Assembly (NCBI GenBank): GCA_019918135.1 | Contig: WBZZ01002608.1 | Location: 5,001-69,000, forward strand | DNA length: 64,000 bases | Source: Paulinella micropora | Lineage: Eukaryota > Cercozoa > Imbricatea > Euglyphida > Paulinellidae | Direction: 5' to 3' | Shown: positions 1 through 10,663 of the stretch, piece by piece | Numbering within the stretch: position 1 is the stretch's first letter | Layout of the letters: every line of letters begins with the position of its first letter | The notes under the pieces: model-generated | Database searches by the model: none | Seen by the model: the letters and a program-made list of their open reading frames with translations, nothing else | What the model was told of the DNA's origin: nothing | Position numbers and translations under genes: made by a program

Positions 1-15
1 GACAAAAGCAGATAG

Positions 16-511
16 ATGGCCGACAGCCGAAGCCTTATACCGCGGAATGCCCCCGAGTCCGACCAGGACGTGGAACGGCGAATTAAGCGACGTAAGCGCA
101 TGACGGACACTGACGAAATAAAAGCGGGATTGATAAAGCCGAAGGAGATATTAAAGCCTTCAATCATAAACAGCCTCTTTAGAAAAACAAAAAACAAAAA
201 AAGAACAAGAATTAACAGCCTTTAAAAAGGCTCTTAAAGATGCTACCGAAATTAATGAAGACATTAATATTTCTAAGGCTTTAACCCAGCGACAAGAACA
301 TATTACCTCTCAATTGAAACTCTTTAAAAACTGGATTGCGCAAAAAGGCCACAGGAAAATAGAAGGATTCAAACAGCCTCAATGCAATAATGTTAATTAT
401 TTGATTAATACTGGAGTAGATTTTGACGACGCCCTCGCCCGTGTCGTCTCAAAGATTAAACCGCCCGCCGTGTCTGCTCCGATGGACGTCTCCGCCTCGT
501 CCACCGCGTAA
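16..511 (+). pseudogene. Hypothetical basic protein gene of element I, broken
   Basis: Open coding sequence with a lysine- and arginine-rich N-terminal part (RRIKRRKRM near residue 22) and an acidic to mixed C-terminal part, ending at 511. I recognise no family. It runs toward the protelomerase-like gene and shares with it the intergenic hairpin at 575-590. About one break. It may be a small DNA-binding or structural protein of the element, but nothing in the sequence proves that. Confidence 0.35.
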
Positions 512-574
512 TCTGTGCTTTAAGCACAAAGTTATTATAGAATGTTATTAATTTAGAAACAAAAAAAAACTAAG

Positions 575-590
575 GAGGCAACCCCGCCTC
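575..590. terminator. Hairpin between convergent genes
   Basis: GAGGC and GCCTC arms around a six-base loop, with an A-rich run on the left and AT-rich sequence on the right. It sits between the ends of two converging genes, which fits a shared transcript 3' end. The role is inferred from position only. Confidence 0.35.
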
Positions 591-617
591 ATTTTCAAAG
601 AGATTTTATTCATTTTT

Positions 618-1956
618 TTACTTTATTTTCAAGCCTCGCGCTTTTTCGTATTGGTTGTTTTTGCCGTTTTCGTCTACAAACTTAAACCCCGCAGGCTCTT
701 TTGCCGTCTCTGTCTGCTTTGTCTCTGTCTGCTTTGCCTCTGTTGTCTCTGTCTTTCCTTCCTTTTTACTCATAACAAACTCATTGACAATTTTTGCTCC
801 GATTCCGCTAATTTTCCTGAGTGCCGTATTCGTCATCTTGCCCCCGTGGTCGTCGTAAATTTTATTTAATAACTCAAACTTGTCCCCACGGCTTCCTTTC
901 TTCCCTAAGGGCTTATATTTGCAGTCGTTGCCGTCGTCCTCTATGTCTTCACTTTCAGCCCCTTTGATATTCAAACATAAATCTATTTCCCTTCGTAATT
1001 CCTCTAGTTCGCTTTTAAGGCATTCTTCCATCACCTCCCGCGGGTCTGCCACATTTACCCATGAATACGAAAAACTCGTTAAAAGTTCGCGTGTCCTAAT
1101 ACATTGCTCACCCACGTGTTGAAATTTGTTATTTTCGGGTCTGCAAAATTCGTTTATGACAAACTCGCGTATAATTTTCTTAACATACTGCTTCTCTGTG
1201 TGTAATCTGCTAGCCATGGAAACACTTTTGTTATTCGTTTGTTTAATTCGTTGTTTTTGTCTTTCGCCAGTTGCCCGTCGTCGTTGATTATAACCGCCCC
1301 CTTTTTCTTAAAGTGGTTTCTTATTGCTTCAACTTTTTCTATTGTAAATTCGGGAGTAAATAGAATAACAGGTCTCTCAGTCCAATTCTTTTTTGCCCCT
1401 CTCGTTTCTTTGCTAAGTTGTTTATCCTTAGCCAACTCGGCTTATCTGGTATTAATGCATATGTTTTTTTCGCAAATATCTCAACTGGACGGGCTCCCGT
1501 TGCTATCATTAAAGCAAGCAGTTTTAAATACGGGTCATTACTTAAAATCATTTCATTCATTTTCGCCATTACCTCCCGCACAGCAATCTGCATTTTTTGC
1601 TCGTTTTTTGCTTTGACGTCTTTTTTATATCCCTCAACTATTTTAATTCGTTCGTCTTCATTGATATTGAAATATTTATCTAATTTACTCATTTCATAAA
1701 CCTTCTTGCTTTGATTCGGCTTGATTGCTTTTGTTCTTACCTCGCTCAGTCTTTGCCTCCTTGAAGTCGTGTTCTGGTAAATAATAGCGTATTTAGGATA
1801 AATAATTTTCATAGCCTTCAATGCTTCGTCGTCTGTCGTTGTTTTACTAAATAATAACAAAATAGCATTATGAAAGGCCTTTGACGGCTTCGCATCACTC
1901 GTGAGAAATTCGGACACCACATTATATATTTTTTGCTCTGTGTCTGCTATGTTCAA
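618..1956 (-). pseudogene. Protelomerase-like tyrosine recombinase (element I), broken
   Basis: Minus-strand coding region of about 1.3 kb, start near 1956. Visible landmarks in order are ATGARPVEIF, matching the first catalytic-arginine box of telomere resolvases and related tyrosine recombinases; a basic NLAKKREGQ stretch where the catalytic lysine hairpin is expected; a second arginine box, SSMLRKLYAS; and a downstream segment with FSYSWVNV, a candidate for the nucleophilic tyrosine. A GIGAK helix-hairpin-like stretch and a Thr/Glu/Lys repeat tail follow. Protelomerases cut and rejoin palindromic DNA to make covalently closed hairpin ends, and a 364-bp palindrome lies about 240 bp upstream of this gene. 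The gene is broken, about two breaks. An ordinary integrase of the tyrosine recombinase family is the main alternative. Confidence 0.6.
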
Positions 1957-2198
1957 TTGTGTTTGATAAATTTTTGGTCGTTCTCATTCCACATTCTGCT
2001 TTGTCGTTGCTTTGGTTTGCTTCGGTTATTGCCCCCCGCCACTCGCTCCGCTCGTGTCTGCACCCCCGTTGTCCGCTGGGTCGTATGTTATATAATAGAC
2101 TTGTTTATATTTTTTCTTTATGTAAAAAAATAAATATTTAATGATACTTTCCCCCTTTTTGTGGGGTCTTTTATTCTGATCATTTATGTAGGATAGAC

Positions 2199-2562
2199 AG
2201 GTCTATCTCGTATATCATAAAACAAGCCTTAGAAGCATAAGAAAACGACATAGGATACATCAAAAACAGACATTGAAATTTATAAAAACACAGAGACTTA
2301 AAACAAAATATGAAAAAATGAATACTAAGCCCTTTTTCGTCAAAATGACGACAAAAACTATATAAATGAAATTTATATATATTTTATGATAGTAAAATAT
2401 AGTTTTTGTCGTTATTTTGACGAAAAGGGCTTAGTATTCATTTTTTCATATTTTGTTTTACGTCTTTGTGTGTTTTTATCAATTTCCATGTCTGTTTTTG
2501 ATGTATCCTATGTCGTTTTTTTATGTTTCTAAGGCTTGTTTTATGATATACGAGATAGACCT
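2199..2562. repeat. 364-bp near-perfect palindrome, candidate hairpin-telomere site
   Basis: Left arm 2199-2361 and right arm 2399-2562 are reverse complements with only scattered mismatches over about 163 bp, around a 37-bp AT-rich centre. The outer arms begin AGGTCTATCTCG and end with its complement. The flanks outside the arms are unrelated to each other, so this is not simply a read that folded back at a hairpin end. It sits upstream of a protelomerase-like gene, matching the arrangement of telomere resolvase genes and their palindromic targets in hairpin-ended phages and plasmids. Confidence 0.75.
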
Positions 2563-2640
2563 GTACATATATATATATATATCTCTATATATATGTATAT
2601 AATATATATGTATACATATATATGTATATCCCTCCCAAAC
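2563..2640. repeat. TA-rich microsatellite
   Basis: Alternating TA with CA and TG interruptions directly outside the palindrome. Confidence 0.8.
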
Positions 2641-3480
2641 CTTAACCGCGTTAATATTGCTTCACTTTAAAGACTATCACTTTATTGTTCTTTTGATATT
2701 AATACCGATCAACGCTGTACCCATTTTTCATACCATAAGATTCTGTGGTCTGTATTTTAATACACTGCGGGATTAAGATTTCAGGTCCGGCAGAGCGCGA
2801 GGTGTACTGAAATTTGGCCTCAAGCGGAAAATAGGATAAACTAACTTCATCTTAAATCGTGGCAAATGATAAACTAATTAGTTTAATGAAAAAGACTTTG
2901 ATATTGATTTTTAATATATAAAATATGTTATGAGTAGTGTTGGTAGAAATCGTAATTGTTTTAATTGATCATAGTAAACTGATTGATCTAAATTGAAATT
3001 TACTTACACTATTCTGTTTCCGAACTATTAATGCAAACTACATAGATTTAATGAAACAATTTTAATATTAACTTCAAGTTACTATTATACTGAAACATAT
3101 TGTGTTTTTAGAAATCGCAATTGCTTGAATCGATAAATTATCTTTAAATTGAAATTTGCTTATATTAGTTTGTTTCCGGAATATTAATACAAACTGTAAA
3201 GTAATCTACTTAATTGATTAAATATCCGACATCAGCTGTTTAATATTTTTCTAAATTCATTCTTAATTATAATATTTTTTTCATGCATATTAATACGAAC
3301 TTTTGAACTACTAGACTACATCCAAACACTGTTTCCGGAAGATTACTACAACGTAATTCGAACACTTAATAGATTTAATATTATCTACTTCATAACTGAT
3401 TGCATTCAATTATATTGTTTTTCTTAATTCCGGAACATTAATACAACGTAATCCGAAGACTGAATCGACAGTTTAATATT
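2641..3480. repeat. AT-rich diverged tandem repeat block
   Basis: No gene seen. A motif close to GTTTCCGGAATATTAATACAA recurs near 3017, 3170, 3279, 3331 and 3421 within similar AT-rich surroundings, pointing to an old satellite of roughly 90 to 150 bp units. Confidence 0.5.
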
Positions 3481-3481
3481 A

Positions 3482-4370
3482 TCTCGCCCTAAGGCGGTGC
3501 TATGTGAGGGAGGGGCGGGGTTGGTGAGGGGAGTGTGTTTGTGAAGCGGGCAGTGTAGGTTGGAGGCAGGAAGCTGCGGGTTGGGCTGAGGTATGTTGGG
3601 AACTAGTGTTTCAAGTTCTACCTGTACCTGAGAGGCCACCTCGACCTAAGGCGGGGCTATGTGAGGGAGGGGCAGGGTTGAGGGGAGTGTGTTTGTGAAG
3701 TTGGCAATGTAGGTTGGAGGCAGGAAGGTGCGGGTTGGGCTCCTGAAACTTTCATTTCCAGGATTCACACCTGCATGCATGCATACATATATACGCACCA
3801 TATCCACACAAGAAATAAGGAGTAGATGTCTTCCTAAATGTGTTTCCAGCAATCAGTATAGCATCAACACACTACCCTACAGGTTCTTATAAGCGACACT
3901 CCTGAAACTTTCATTTCCAGGATTCACACCTGCATGCATGCATACATATATATGCACCAAATCCACACAAGAAATAAGGAGTATATGTCTTCCTAAATAT
4001 GTTTCCAGCAATCAGTATAGCATCAACACACTACCCTACAGGCTTGGTTACGTTGGAAACCAGTGTTTTCTACCTGTACCTGAGATGCTACCTCGACCTA
4101 AGGCGGGGCGGCGCGAGGGAGAGGCAGTGTTGGCGAGGAGAGTGTGTTTGTGAAGCGGGCAGTGTAGGTTGGAGGCTGGAAGGTGGAGGTTGGGCTGGGG
4201 TGCGTTGGAAACCAGTGTTTTTCTACCTGTACCTGAGGGGCTACCTCGACCTAAGGCGGGGCGGCGCGAGGGAGAGACAGCGTTGGCGAGGAGAGTGTGT
4301 TAGTGAAGCGGGCAGTGAAGGTTGGAGGCTGGAAGGTGGAGGTTGGGCTGGGGTGCGAATGTTGGCCGCA
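3482..4370. repeat. GC-rich minisatellite of about 155-bp units
   Basis: Units beginning near CTCGACCTAAGGCGGGGC start at about 3482, 3643, 4092 and 4243. Each carries GGGAGGGGCGGGG-type G-rich sequence, a GTGTGTTTGTGAAGCGGGCAG segment and TTCTACCTGTACCTGAG at the end. The middle of the array is interrupted by the duplicated segment listed separately. No gene is supported here. Confidence 0.75.
3742..4045. repeat. Two 145-bp direct copies inside the minisatellite
   Basis: Copies at about 3742-3885 and 3900-4045 both run from CTCCTGAAACTTTCATTTCC to CACACTACCCTACAGG with few differences, and both hold a TGCA/CATA-rich core. Confidence 0.75.
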
Positions 4371-4379
4371 AGGGATAAA

Positions 4380-6674
4380 TGGTAAGTAATTACGTTAGGC
4401 TTTTGTCCTGAACGAGGAAATGCTAAAATTGTTGATTGTTCCTGTTGTAGCGTAGCTTGTCGAAGTTGGTGTTTGGACGTAATAAGCATGACATTGGTTT
4501 TGGAAGTTGCACAGGGGAGCTAAAAGGCAGCGCAGGAGGTACGTGTTATGTTTTAAGATTGAAAAATTGAGAAGTCAACATGTGGTGGGCACCCCGAGAA
4601 TTTTTTTTTGGTTTTTTTTTTGCATTTCTCCATGGAGGACCCCAAGGTGAAACTGCCCCTAAAAGGATTTGTTTCGAAAGCGCTTACTGGCTTCAAAAAC
4701 TGCAAAAAAAGTGTGCGGGTCCAATTCGGGAAAGTTCTTCTTAGGTCGAGGTGGGTCCAATTCGGGACAGTACGCAGAGCGATGATTGGGTTTTTCCCTT
4801 CTTCCCTTTCGCTATGGATCTATCTCTTCTAATGCAGCTCGAATCTTCCCACAAGGAGATCAGAATCTGACTTATCTCCAGCTCATAGCGTTCCGAAGTC
4901 ACGCTATAACGGATATTGGTATAAGACAGCTCGACCGGGAGAATCCTATAACTCACCGAAGAGCGGGTATAGCTACTCCAGGTAGACGTAGTCTGATGCA
5001 CCCAGTAGGGCCACGTATGGTTACTCGCACACGGGACAATTTCGAGAGAGCTATGCACCGCCAAGGTTTGAGCATACCAGCCGTCCTGCAAATAGGTGGG
5101 GTAGTTTTGAAGGATTTCTATAATGACAGGAAGTCCCTGTTCATTATTCAAAACCCGATTCTTCGTCTCCGCCCTTATTGGGAAGATCTGGTTCAGTTTG
5201 GTGGGCATTTTTATTGCAACCATCGTTGCTACCATTACCTGCCTTACCTCGTCCGGGTCCATGGAATCTACGAGGACCCGTCTTTTAACGATCCCGGTAA
5301 CATCAATATACTATTAGTGCGCCATCGCCTCGAGATCCGCGATGACGGTAGCTACAGTATCCCGATAACCGCAGGTCACATAGACCTACAGCGATGTCGG
5401 ACCCAGCTCCTTGACGTGGATATTAGTTACTACGAGCATTAGATCAGTAGCATACGTAGCCCCTAGAGTCCAACAGGCTACGGCATGGGCCAGGATTTCT
5501 CTGCGCCAGATGTCAGATGCATGAAACAGGTTACCAATAGAGACAGTACATTCCTCGACAACAAGGGATATATCGCGCCTTATATCGGTCCAGGATTCAT
5601 TGACCCTCAAGTCGTCCACACCTTTTCAGGGGTTACTATGAAAAGTATGAACGTCTGTCATCCAGAGCATCCTCCGAACCTTTTTCAGCCTGAGGATGTC
5701 CTACTTTCGGAGTGCATAGCTTTTGTTCCATGCTTGCAAGGAGAAGTCCCGCAAGGCAATCCCCAGGACGATTGGATGCTTCTCGCGACACGCACCGAGC
5801 AGGATGCGCACGCTGATCGGCAGAACAAAAGGCCTGCTAACCAAAGTAACGCTCCGTTCCTCCAAACGAACCGTTCCACAACGAAAATCAGCACGCTGCT
5901 GAATGGCCTCCCTCTCAAGTTGGTACTGCCTGCCTTAATTATGAATCGCATATGTATTTTTACTCCGCCCTTGAGGTCTTTAGTGGATTCGCAGGTTTAA
6001 GAATAATAAAACATATACAGTTAAAATTAATTCTTCAGATCGCCCTGATTCAAAATCTGCAATCCACTTTAAATTATTTTCAGTAGTTTTGACAAACGAA
6101 GCATTTGAAGTTGTAAAAAAACACCATTTCTTGGCGGTCTGGGTTTGGGCACTTAGTGACGTGTCAGGTCATTCAAAATCTCTAAGTAAAGTAAAGTACG
6201 AACCCTCTTGTCTAGTGGGTTATGGGCCTTGGCAGCGCTTAGTGACTCTGGCACTGCAAGCAAAGAAAGAGGAGACCATCACCGACCGGAAGGCGACTGT
6301 CGTCAAGAGGGTAACCGTTGGTGTCATTCCAGTAATTGACACAATAGAAGGAAAGCTCTCGCACTGAGACCTTTTGGCTCAGTTTTCAAACGCATTGTAC
6401 CTGTCCCCGTTTTTGGCTAGGTGAATCACCGGCGTCTACAAGCAAGAAGCACATCGGACACGGGCAACTGGTTTGCTCAAGCTTAAGGAAAACAGACAAA
6501 GTCCTCAATGAGTTTCAGCACTCTAAGAGGCACGGACAAAAGCAAAGTCAGCATGACTGCAAAAGGGCAGTTTGACGGGAGAACCCCGTTTAAAGCATTT
6601 CAACGAGAGACGGTTTTGGCCCTAGGGGCAAAGGACTCAAGGGGGCACTCCAGACCCCAGAAGAACACCTTAGG
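4380..6674. other. No confident gene; possible old retroelement debris
   Basis: Open stretches exist on both strands (for example 4741-5262 on the minus strand, 4786-5442 and 5485-6000 on the plus strand), but they overlap one another and I recognise no domain. The minus-strand stretch has a more protein-like composition (KLNQIFPIRAE, VIIEILQNYP). It may be a gag remnant, but I cannot support a call. Confidence 0.3.
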
Positions 6675-7148
6675 TTGGTACACGATAGTCATGTAAGTGC
6701 TTTGCACAGCAAGGGGAAAACAGTTCCCAATTACATGTGGAGGTGGGGAGAGAGAGCAGAGAGAAAGCAATCAGCAAGAGGGAGAGGAAAGATAGGGTTG
6801 AGAGAGGAGGAAGAAGATTCTGAAGCCGAGTTAGACTCAGAGTCAGGGTCAGACAAGGAAAACCTTACCTCTAATTTTACGGAGACAGAAAGGCAGTCTA
6901 CTTTAGGGGGAGATAGTGGTAAAGAGGGAGCAAAAGAGAGAAGAAGAGCAGGTGGAGGAGAGGGGGAGAGTGAGTAGCCAGCCTTCACCTACTTATTCCA
7001 CACCAGCAACGACAACAATCAAGACAAAGAGCAAGGAGCAAGAAGAGGACAAAGAGATTCTGAGAAGGAAGAAAGAATGATAGTAGCATATGAGGAGAGT
7101 TTGGAGCATGAGATGAAAAGGCAGAGAGAGGAAGCTTTTTCGTTTGTG

Positions 7149-7153
7149 TTTGA
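7149..7153. repeat. Left target-site duplication of the Copia insertion
   Basis: TTTGA directly left of the LTR, matching TTTGA at 13797-13801. Confidence 0.8.
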
Positions 7154-7447
7154 CAATGTATTTATAAATCCGGTAGCTTAGTTGACAGAGGCCGGGTTGA
7201 AGACCGGGACACTTTGGTAGTTCGCAGTTGAACAGATTGTGAGAGATTTATTGAGTAAAATTATTACCGCCAAAACTGAAGGCGGCAAAACCATAACATG
7301 TGACTGGCTGACAATGCCAAATTCATTAATTAGGTCAGTCGTAAATAATTGGTAAATCAGTCCTATCGACATATAATAAATGACGTAACTGTCATATCAC
7401 GAGTAACTGCTGTCAGAAATTATTCTAACCGTTATTGTAATGTAAAG
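7154..7447 (-). repeat. Copia 3' LTR
   Basis: 294 bp, about one difference from the partner at 13503-13796. The LTR ends are not the usual TG...CA. Confidence 0.9.
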
Positions 7448-7460
7448 CTCCCCCTAATTT
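7448..7460 (-). promoter_or_regulatory. Copia polypurine tract
   Basis: On the element strand this reads AAATTAGGGGGAG and abuts the 3' LTR, where plus-strand DNA synthesis is primed in LTR retrotransposons. Confidence 0.7.
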
Positions 7461-7578
7461 CAGAGGTAATTACCAATAAAGTCACTAGTGAGGTAGAAGT
7501 CACAAATATATTCTAACCTTATCACTAGAGTCATAGGACACCTCTAATGAGCAAAGGCATAAGCATCCTCAGTAATGC

Positions 7579-10500
7579 TTACTTGGACTGATGTCCAGAC
7601 AGTCTGTCTGCCCCCTTCTTGAACAAGGAGGGGCTAGCGATTTTCTTTGAGAGAACATCGGCGCGATTGTCTGCTGACGGGACCCAACCCATCACAACCT
7701 CCCCCTTCCTCATCGCTTCAGTCAAATGGTAATGCCTCAGAGCAATATGACGCAGCTTCTTACCAAACACCGATTCCGGCGCAGTACACACCGTAGCCTG
7801 ATTGTCGACAATGAGGGTCGGCGTCGCCATCAACTCGTCTTTCAATGGGTTTTCATCCGACCAAGGCAGAGCCCGAATCATATTACGCACCGACTCAAGA
7901 TCATGCAACACCTCCGAAGCCGCATAGGTTTCACTCTCTTGCGTGCCTGTGGCCAAATGCTTCTGATTGGAAGCCCTCACCATCACAGGCCCATCCGCCA
8001 GGAACACCACACCCCCTGTTCGTGAGTACATGCGACTTCCATTTCCTAAGGACGAATCTGAGTCCGCCTCCGGCGTACGGTTGCCATTCGACGAGAACTT
8101 AACACCCCTGTTCTTGACGAACAGGAAATAGCGCAATAGCTGCTCCGCCGCTCGATAATCGAACTTGCTCCTGTCGGACTGATGCTCAGCCAGGTAACTC
8201 AATGGAAGAACCGACTCCGGGCAACTCGCTTTCAAGTAGATGTAACTCCCTACAATCTCCTGTGGCGAGTACTCCCCCAGCGCCGGCACCATCTTCGATC
8301 CCTCCGGCAACCACGGCGTCTTGGCCGGCATCCATGGACGCCCGTCGCTCCTCTTGAACCTTGCCATCAACGTCTCCGTATACTCGCGTTGGTAGATAGA
8401 TACGGTGTATTCTCCACCCTTCCTACTAACCTCAAACTCAAGCGAGAGGAACTGTTTGACCGGGCCTAGATCCTTCACGTTCCCCCACTCCTCGTTGAGC
8501 TTCTCCACATACTCCTTTTGGCTTGCCTTAGACGCTGCAGCATGAATGTTATCATCGACATGGTACGTCAATACTTCAGTCTTCTTCGTCTCAGGATCAA
8601 TCCTTCCGAACATGACCGGCTCCAGGATGCTCTGCACGAAGCCCATCTTCTTCTGAGTCGGAACCACTCGGTCGTTCCAATAAATGTGGCCAGAGGGCTT
8701 CAAACCGTTGACCCCCCAAGAGCTTCCCATACCACATTAGGTGGCGCGTATCCAGCCGGAGGTTGCAGCCACACCGGTACCCGCAGCTTTACCTGCGGGA
8801 ACGCACTCTCCTCGTCCATTCCAAATATATCAAGGTCCTGCAATACCGCAAGAGCACACGTAGACCACACCAACTCAACTCTACACGTCGGTAGATCCAC
8901 TCTATCGTACTGCCACGCCGGTTGTCGGAAACCAATGCCAGCAATCCTTGACTTTGTATCCACTACCGGACCATCGACCGTCTCTCGCTTTTCAAAGTCG
9001 ACAAACCTTGTTGGGACCAGTGGTTGCCCCGGAGGCTTCTCTGACACATGACGCTCCACGATAGCACCCAACCTGAGGTGCTTGTCGATGTCCTTGAACC
9101 TTGAGTCGTTAAATTTGCCTGAGGCAGTAGCCTCTCGATGAGGAATCGGGACCGTCACCAAGTATGCACCAGAGCGGAAGTTAGTTGGCTTCGTTGGCTT
9201 CCTGCTCCTCACCCCTGCAACTATGTTGGATGTGTCAATGATGTTACCTGTCCACACCACTGGCACCCCTCTTGCATCTCTCTTCTGGTCCGCTCCAGCA
9301 CGACCCTGCAATGCTCCTGAACGAGGCAAAGGTGCACCAGCAGCTGCCCTTCCGACCTTCCCATCAGTAGCCCCTGCTCCCACCTTTCTGGCACGACCAC
9401 TACTCGACCCCTCGTCCCCAACGACCACCAGCTCCACAACCCCAGCTTCGTCAGTTGGAACACCATCACGTGCAGAAAACACTTCCGGTTCGTCCGCCAC
9501 GTCTTCCACTATGCACCCTCTTCCCCGGTATCATTTTTCTCTTCACCAGTTACCACTTCCAGCAATTTGTCTAACAGTCGCTGTTCACTTGCAGTAAAAA
9601 ATGCACCGGGTTTTTCGCCCTTTTCGGCCCCCTTCTCTCGAACTGGGTTGGCAGTTTGGAAGCTGTGTCGCAGTGACGATGCCATCTTGCCCCGTGGGTA
9701 GAGAGTAGGCCAGCCATGTACAGTAGAGTCCCTGACGACCATGTCCGCCGTCGTCACCAGCTTACCTTTGTAGTAACTCCACACCTTATAGGCTGACTCC
9801 TCTGTGCTCACCCCCATGAACACTCCTGGCACTCCCTTCTCTTGGCCCTTCTTGCCACCCTTGTAGTACACACATAAGCACCCAAAAGGCTTCAGGATGG
9901 AGAAGGGTGGAGCTGGCCTTTTGTAGAACATCTCGTGCCTCGCCATCTTTGCCCCTGCTCTCGCTTGCATGTTGATGAGAAATATAGCATAGTCGACCGC
10001 CAGAGGTAAGAAGTAGACAGGCACACTCCTCGCGGTTAGCAACGTAGCTGCCAATGAGAAAACAATGTGAATCCCTGCCTCAGCATACGCATCCTTATTA
10101 GGGTCCGCACGAACGGGTAACCGGGGCTCAATCCCCTCACTTCTGAGGAAATCTTTCACCGCATTCGAGATCCACTCTTTGTCTGTCCGGAACTGTTTCA
10201 TGTCGTTCCCCGTCTGGGTCTTCGACCACACCCTCACAGCAGCCAGCTGCTTGACAGCAATGTCTGATGCCCTCGTGTGGTTCCAATGCCCTTTCAGGTA
10301 TCCAGACACGTTCTCCACAAACAACAGGCAATACGGCGTGTTGCCGTACAACGGAAACGGTATACGACCGGTACCATCTGCACTCCAGTCCTCTCCCGTC
10401 TTTGCACATAGCGTTAGCGACGCCCCCTCAAATGACGAGTGCTTACTAGTAATCTTAGTGGTAGAACAGGCCAAGCAATCACACCTCAGGGTAGACGCCT

Positions 10501-10609
10501 TTCCCTTCGGTGTCCGGCCATTCTGCTTCAAGAATTGACGTGCCATCGTCTCCCCGAAGTGAAATATGCTATTTATCTCACTCATGTCCACCGCAGTACT
10601 TGGTTTCAT
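7579..10609 (-). pseudogene. pol: Copia pol region: integrase, reverse transcriptase, RNase H
   Basis: The upstream part (about 9509-10609) carries the integrase zinc-binding remnant (CDCLAC) and core, ending in the GCLCVYY...GVFMGVS block typical of Copia integrases. The central part shows the start of a Copia reverse transcriptase (ARLVDFEKR-like linker, DIFGMDEESAF). The downstream part carries the YHVDDNI catalytic box, then the RNase H portion with ADSDSSLG, EAEYMA-like TYAASEV, and the Copia C-terminal signature HIALRHYHLTEAM and ADVLSKK. Broken by about three interruptions. Copy age by LTR comparison is very young. Confidence 0.85.
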
Positions 10610-10663
10610 GCTGGTAGACCAAAACGCAGTGTTGCATTCGGGGAACGGTGAGCATTCCTTCTT

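Larger units (their letters stand above)
1..2562. mobile_element. Right end of endogenous Polinton-like element I (fossil)
   Basis: AT-rich segment holding a rightward small gene and a leftward protelomerase-like gene that converge at a hairpin near 580, closed on the right by a 364-bp palindrome. Beyond the palindrome the sequence changes abruptly to TA repeats and satellite DNA, so I take 2562 as the element border; the left part lies outside the window. Polinton-like viruses are known to carry tyrosine recombinases in place of, or beside, the retroviral-type integrase. The element is broken, with about three breaks in the visible part. Assignment to Polinton-like viruses rather than another hairpin-ended DNA element is inference, because no capsid gene of this copy is visible. 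Confidence 0.55.

Noticed and set aside
4786-5442. 218-residue plus-strand gene
   Set aside because: It overlaps an equally open minus-strand stretch and has no recognisable domain or codon pattern.
6361-6400. Small structured RNA at GAGACCTTTTGGCTC
   Set aside because: It is a single short hairpin resembling the U2 5' stem only by chance; no further support.
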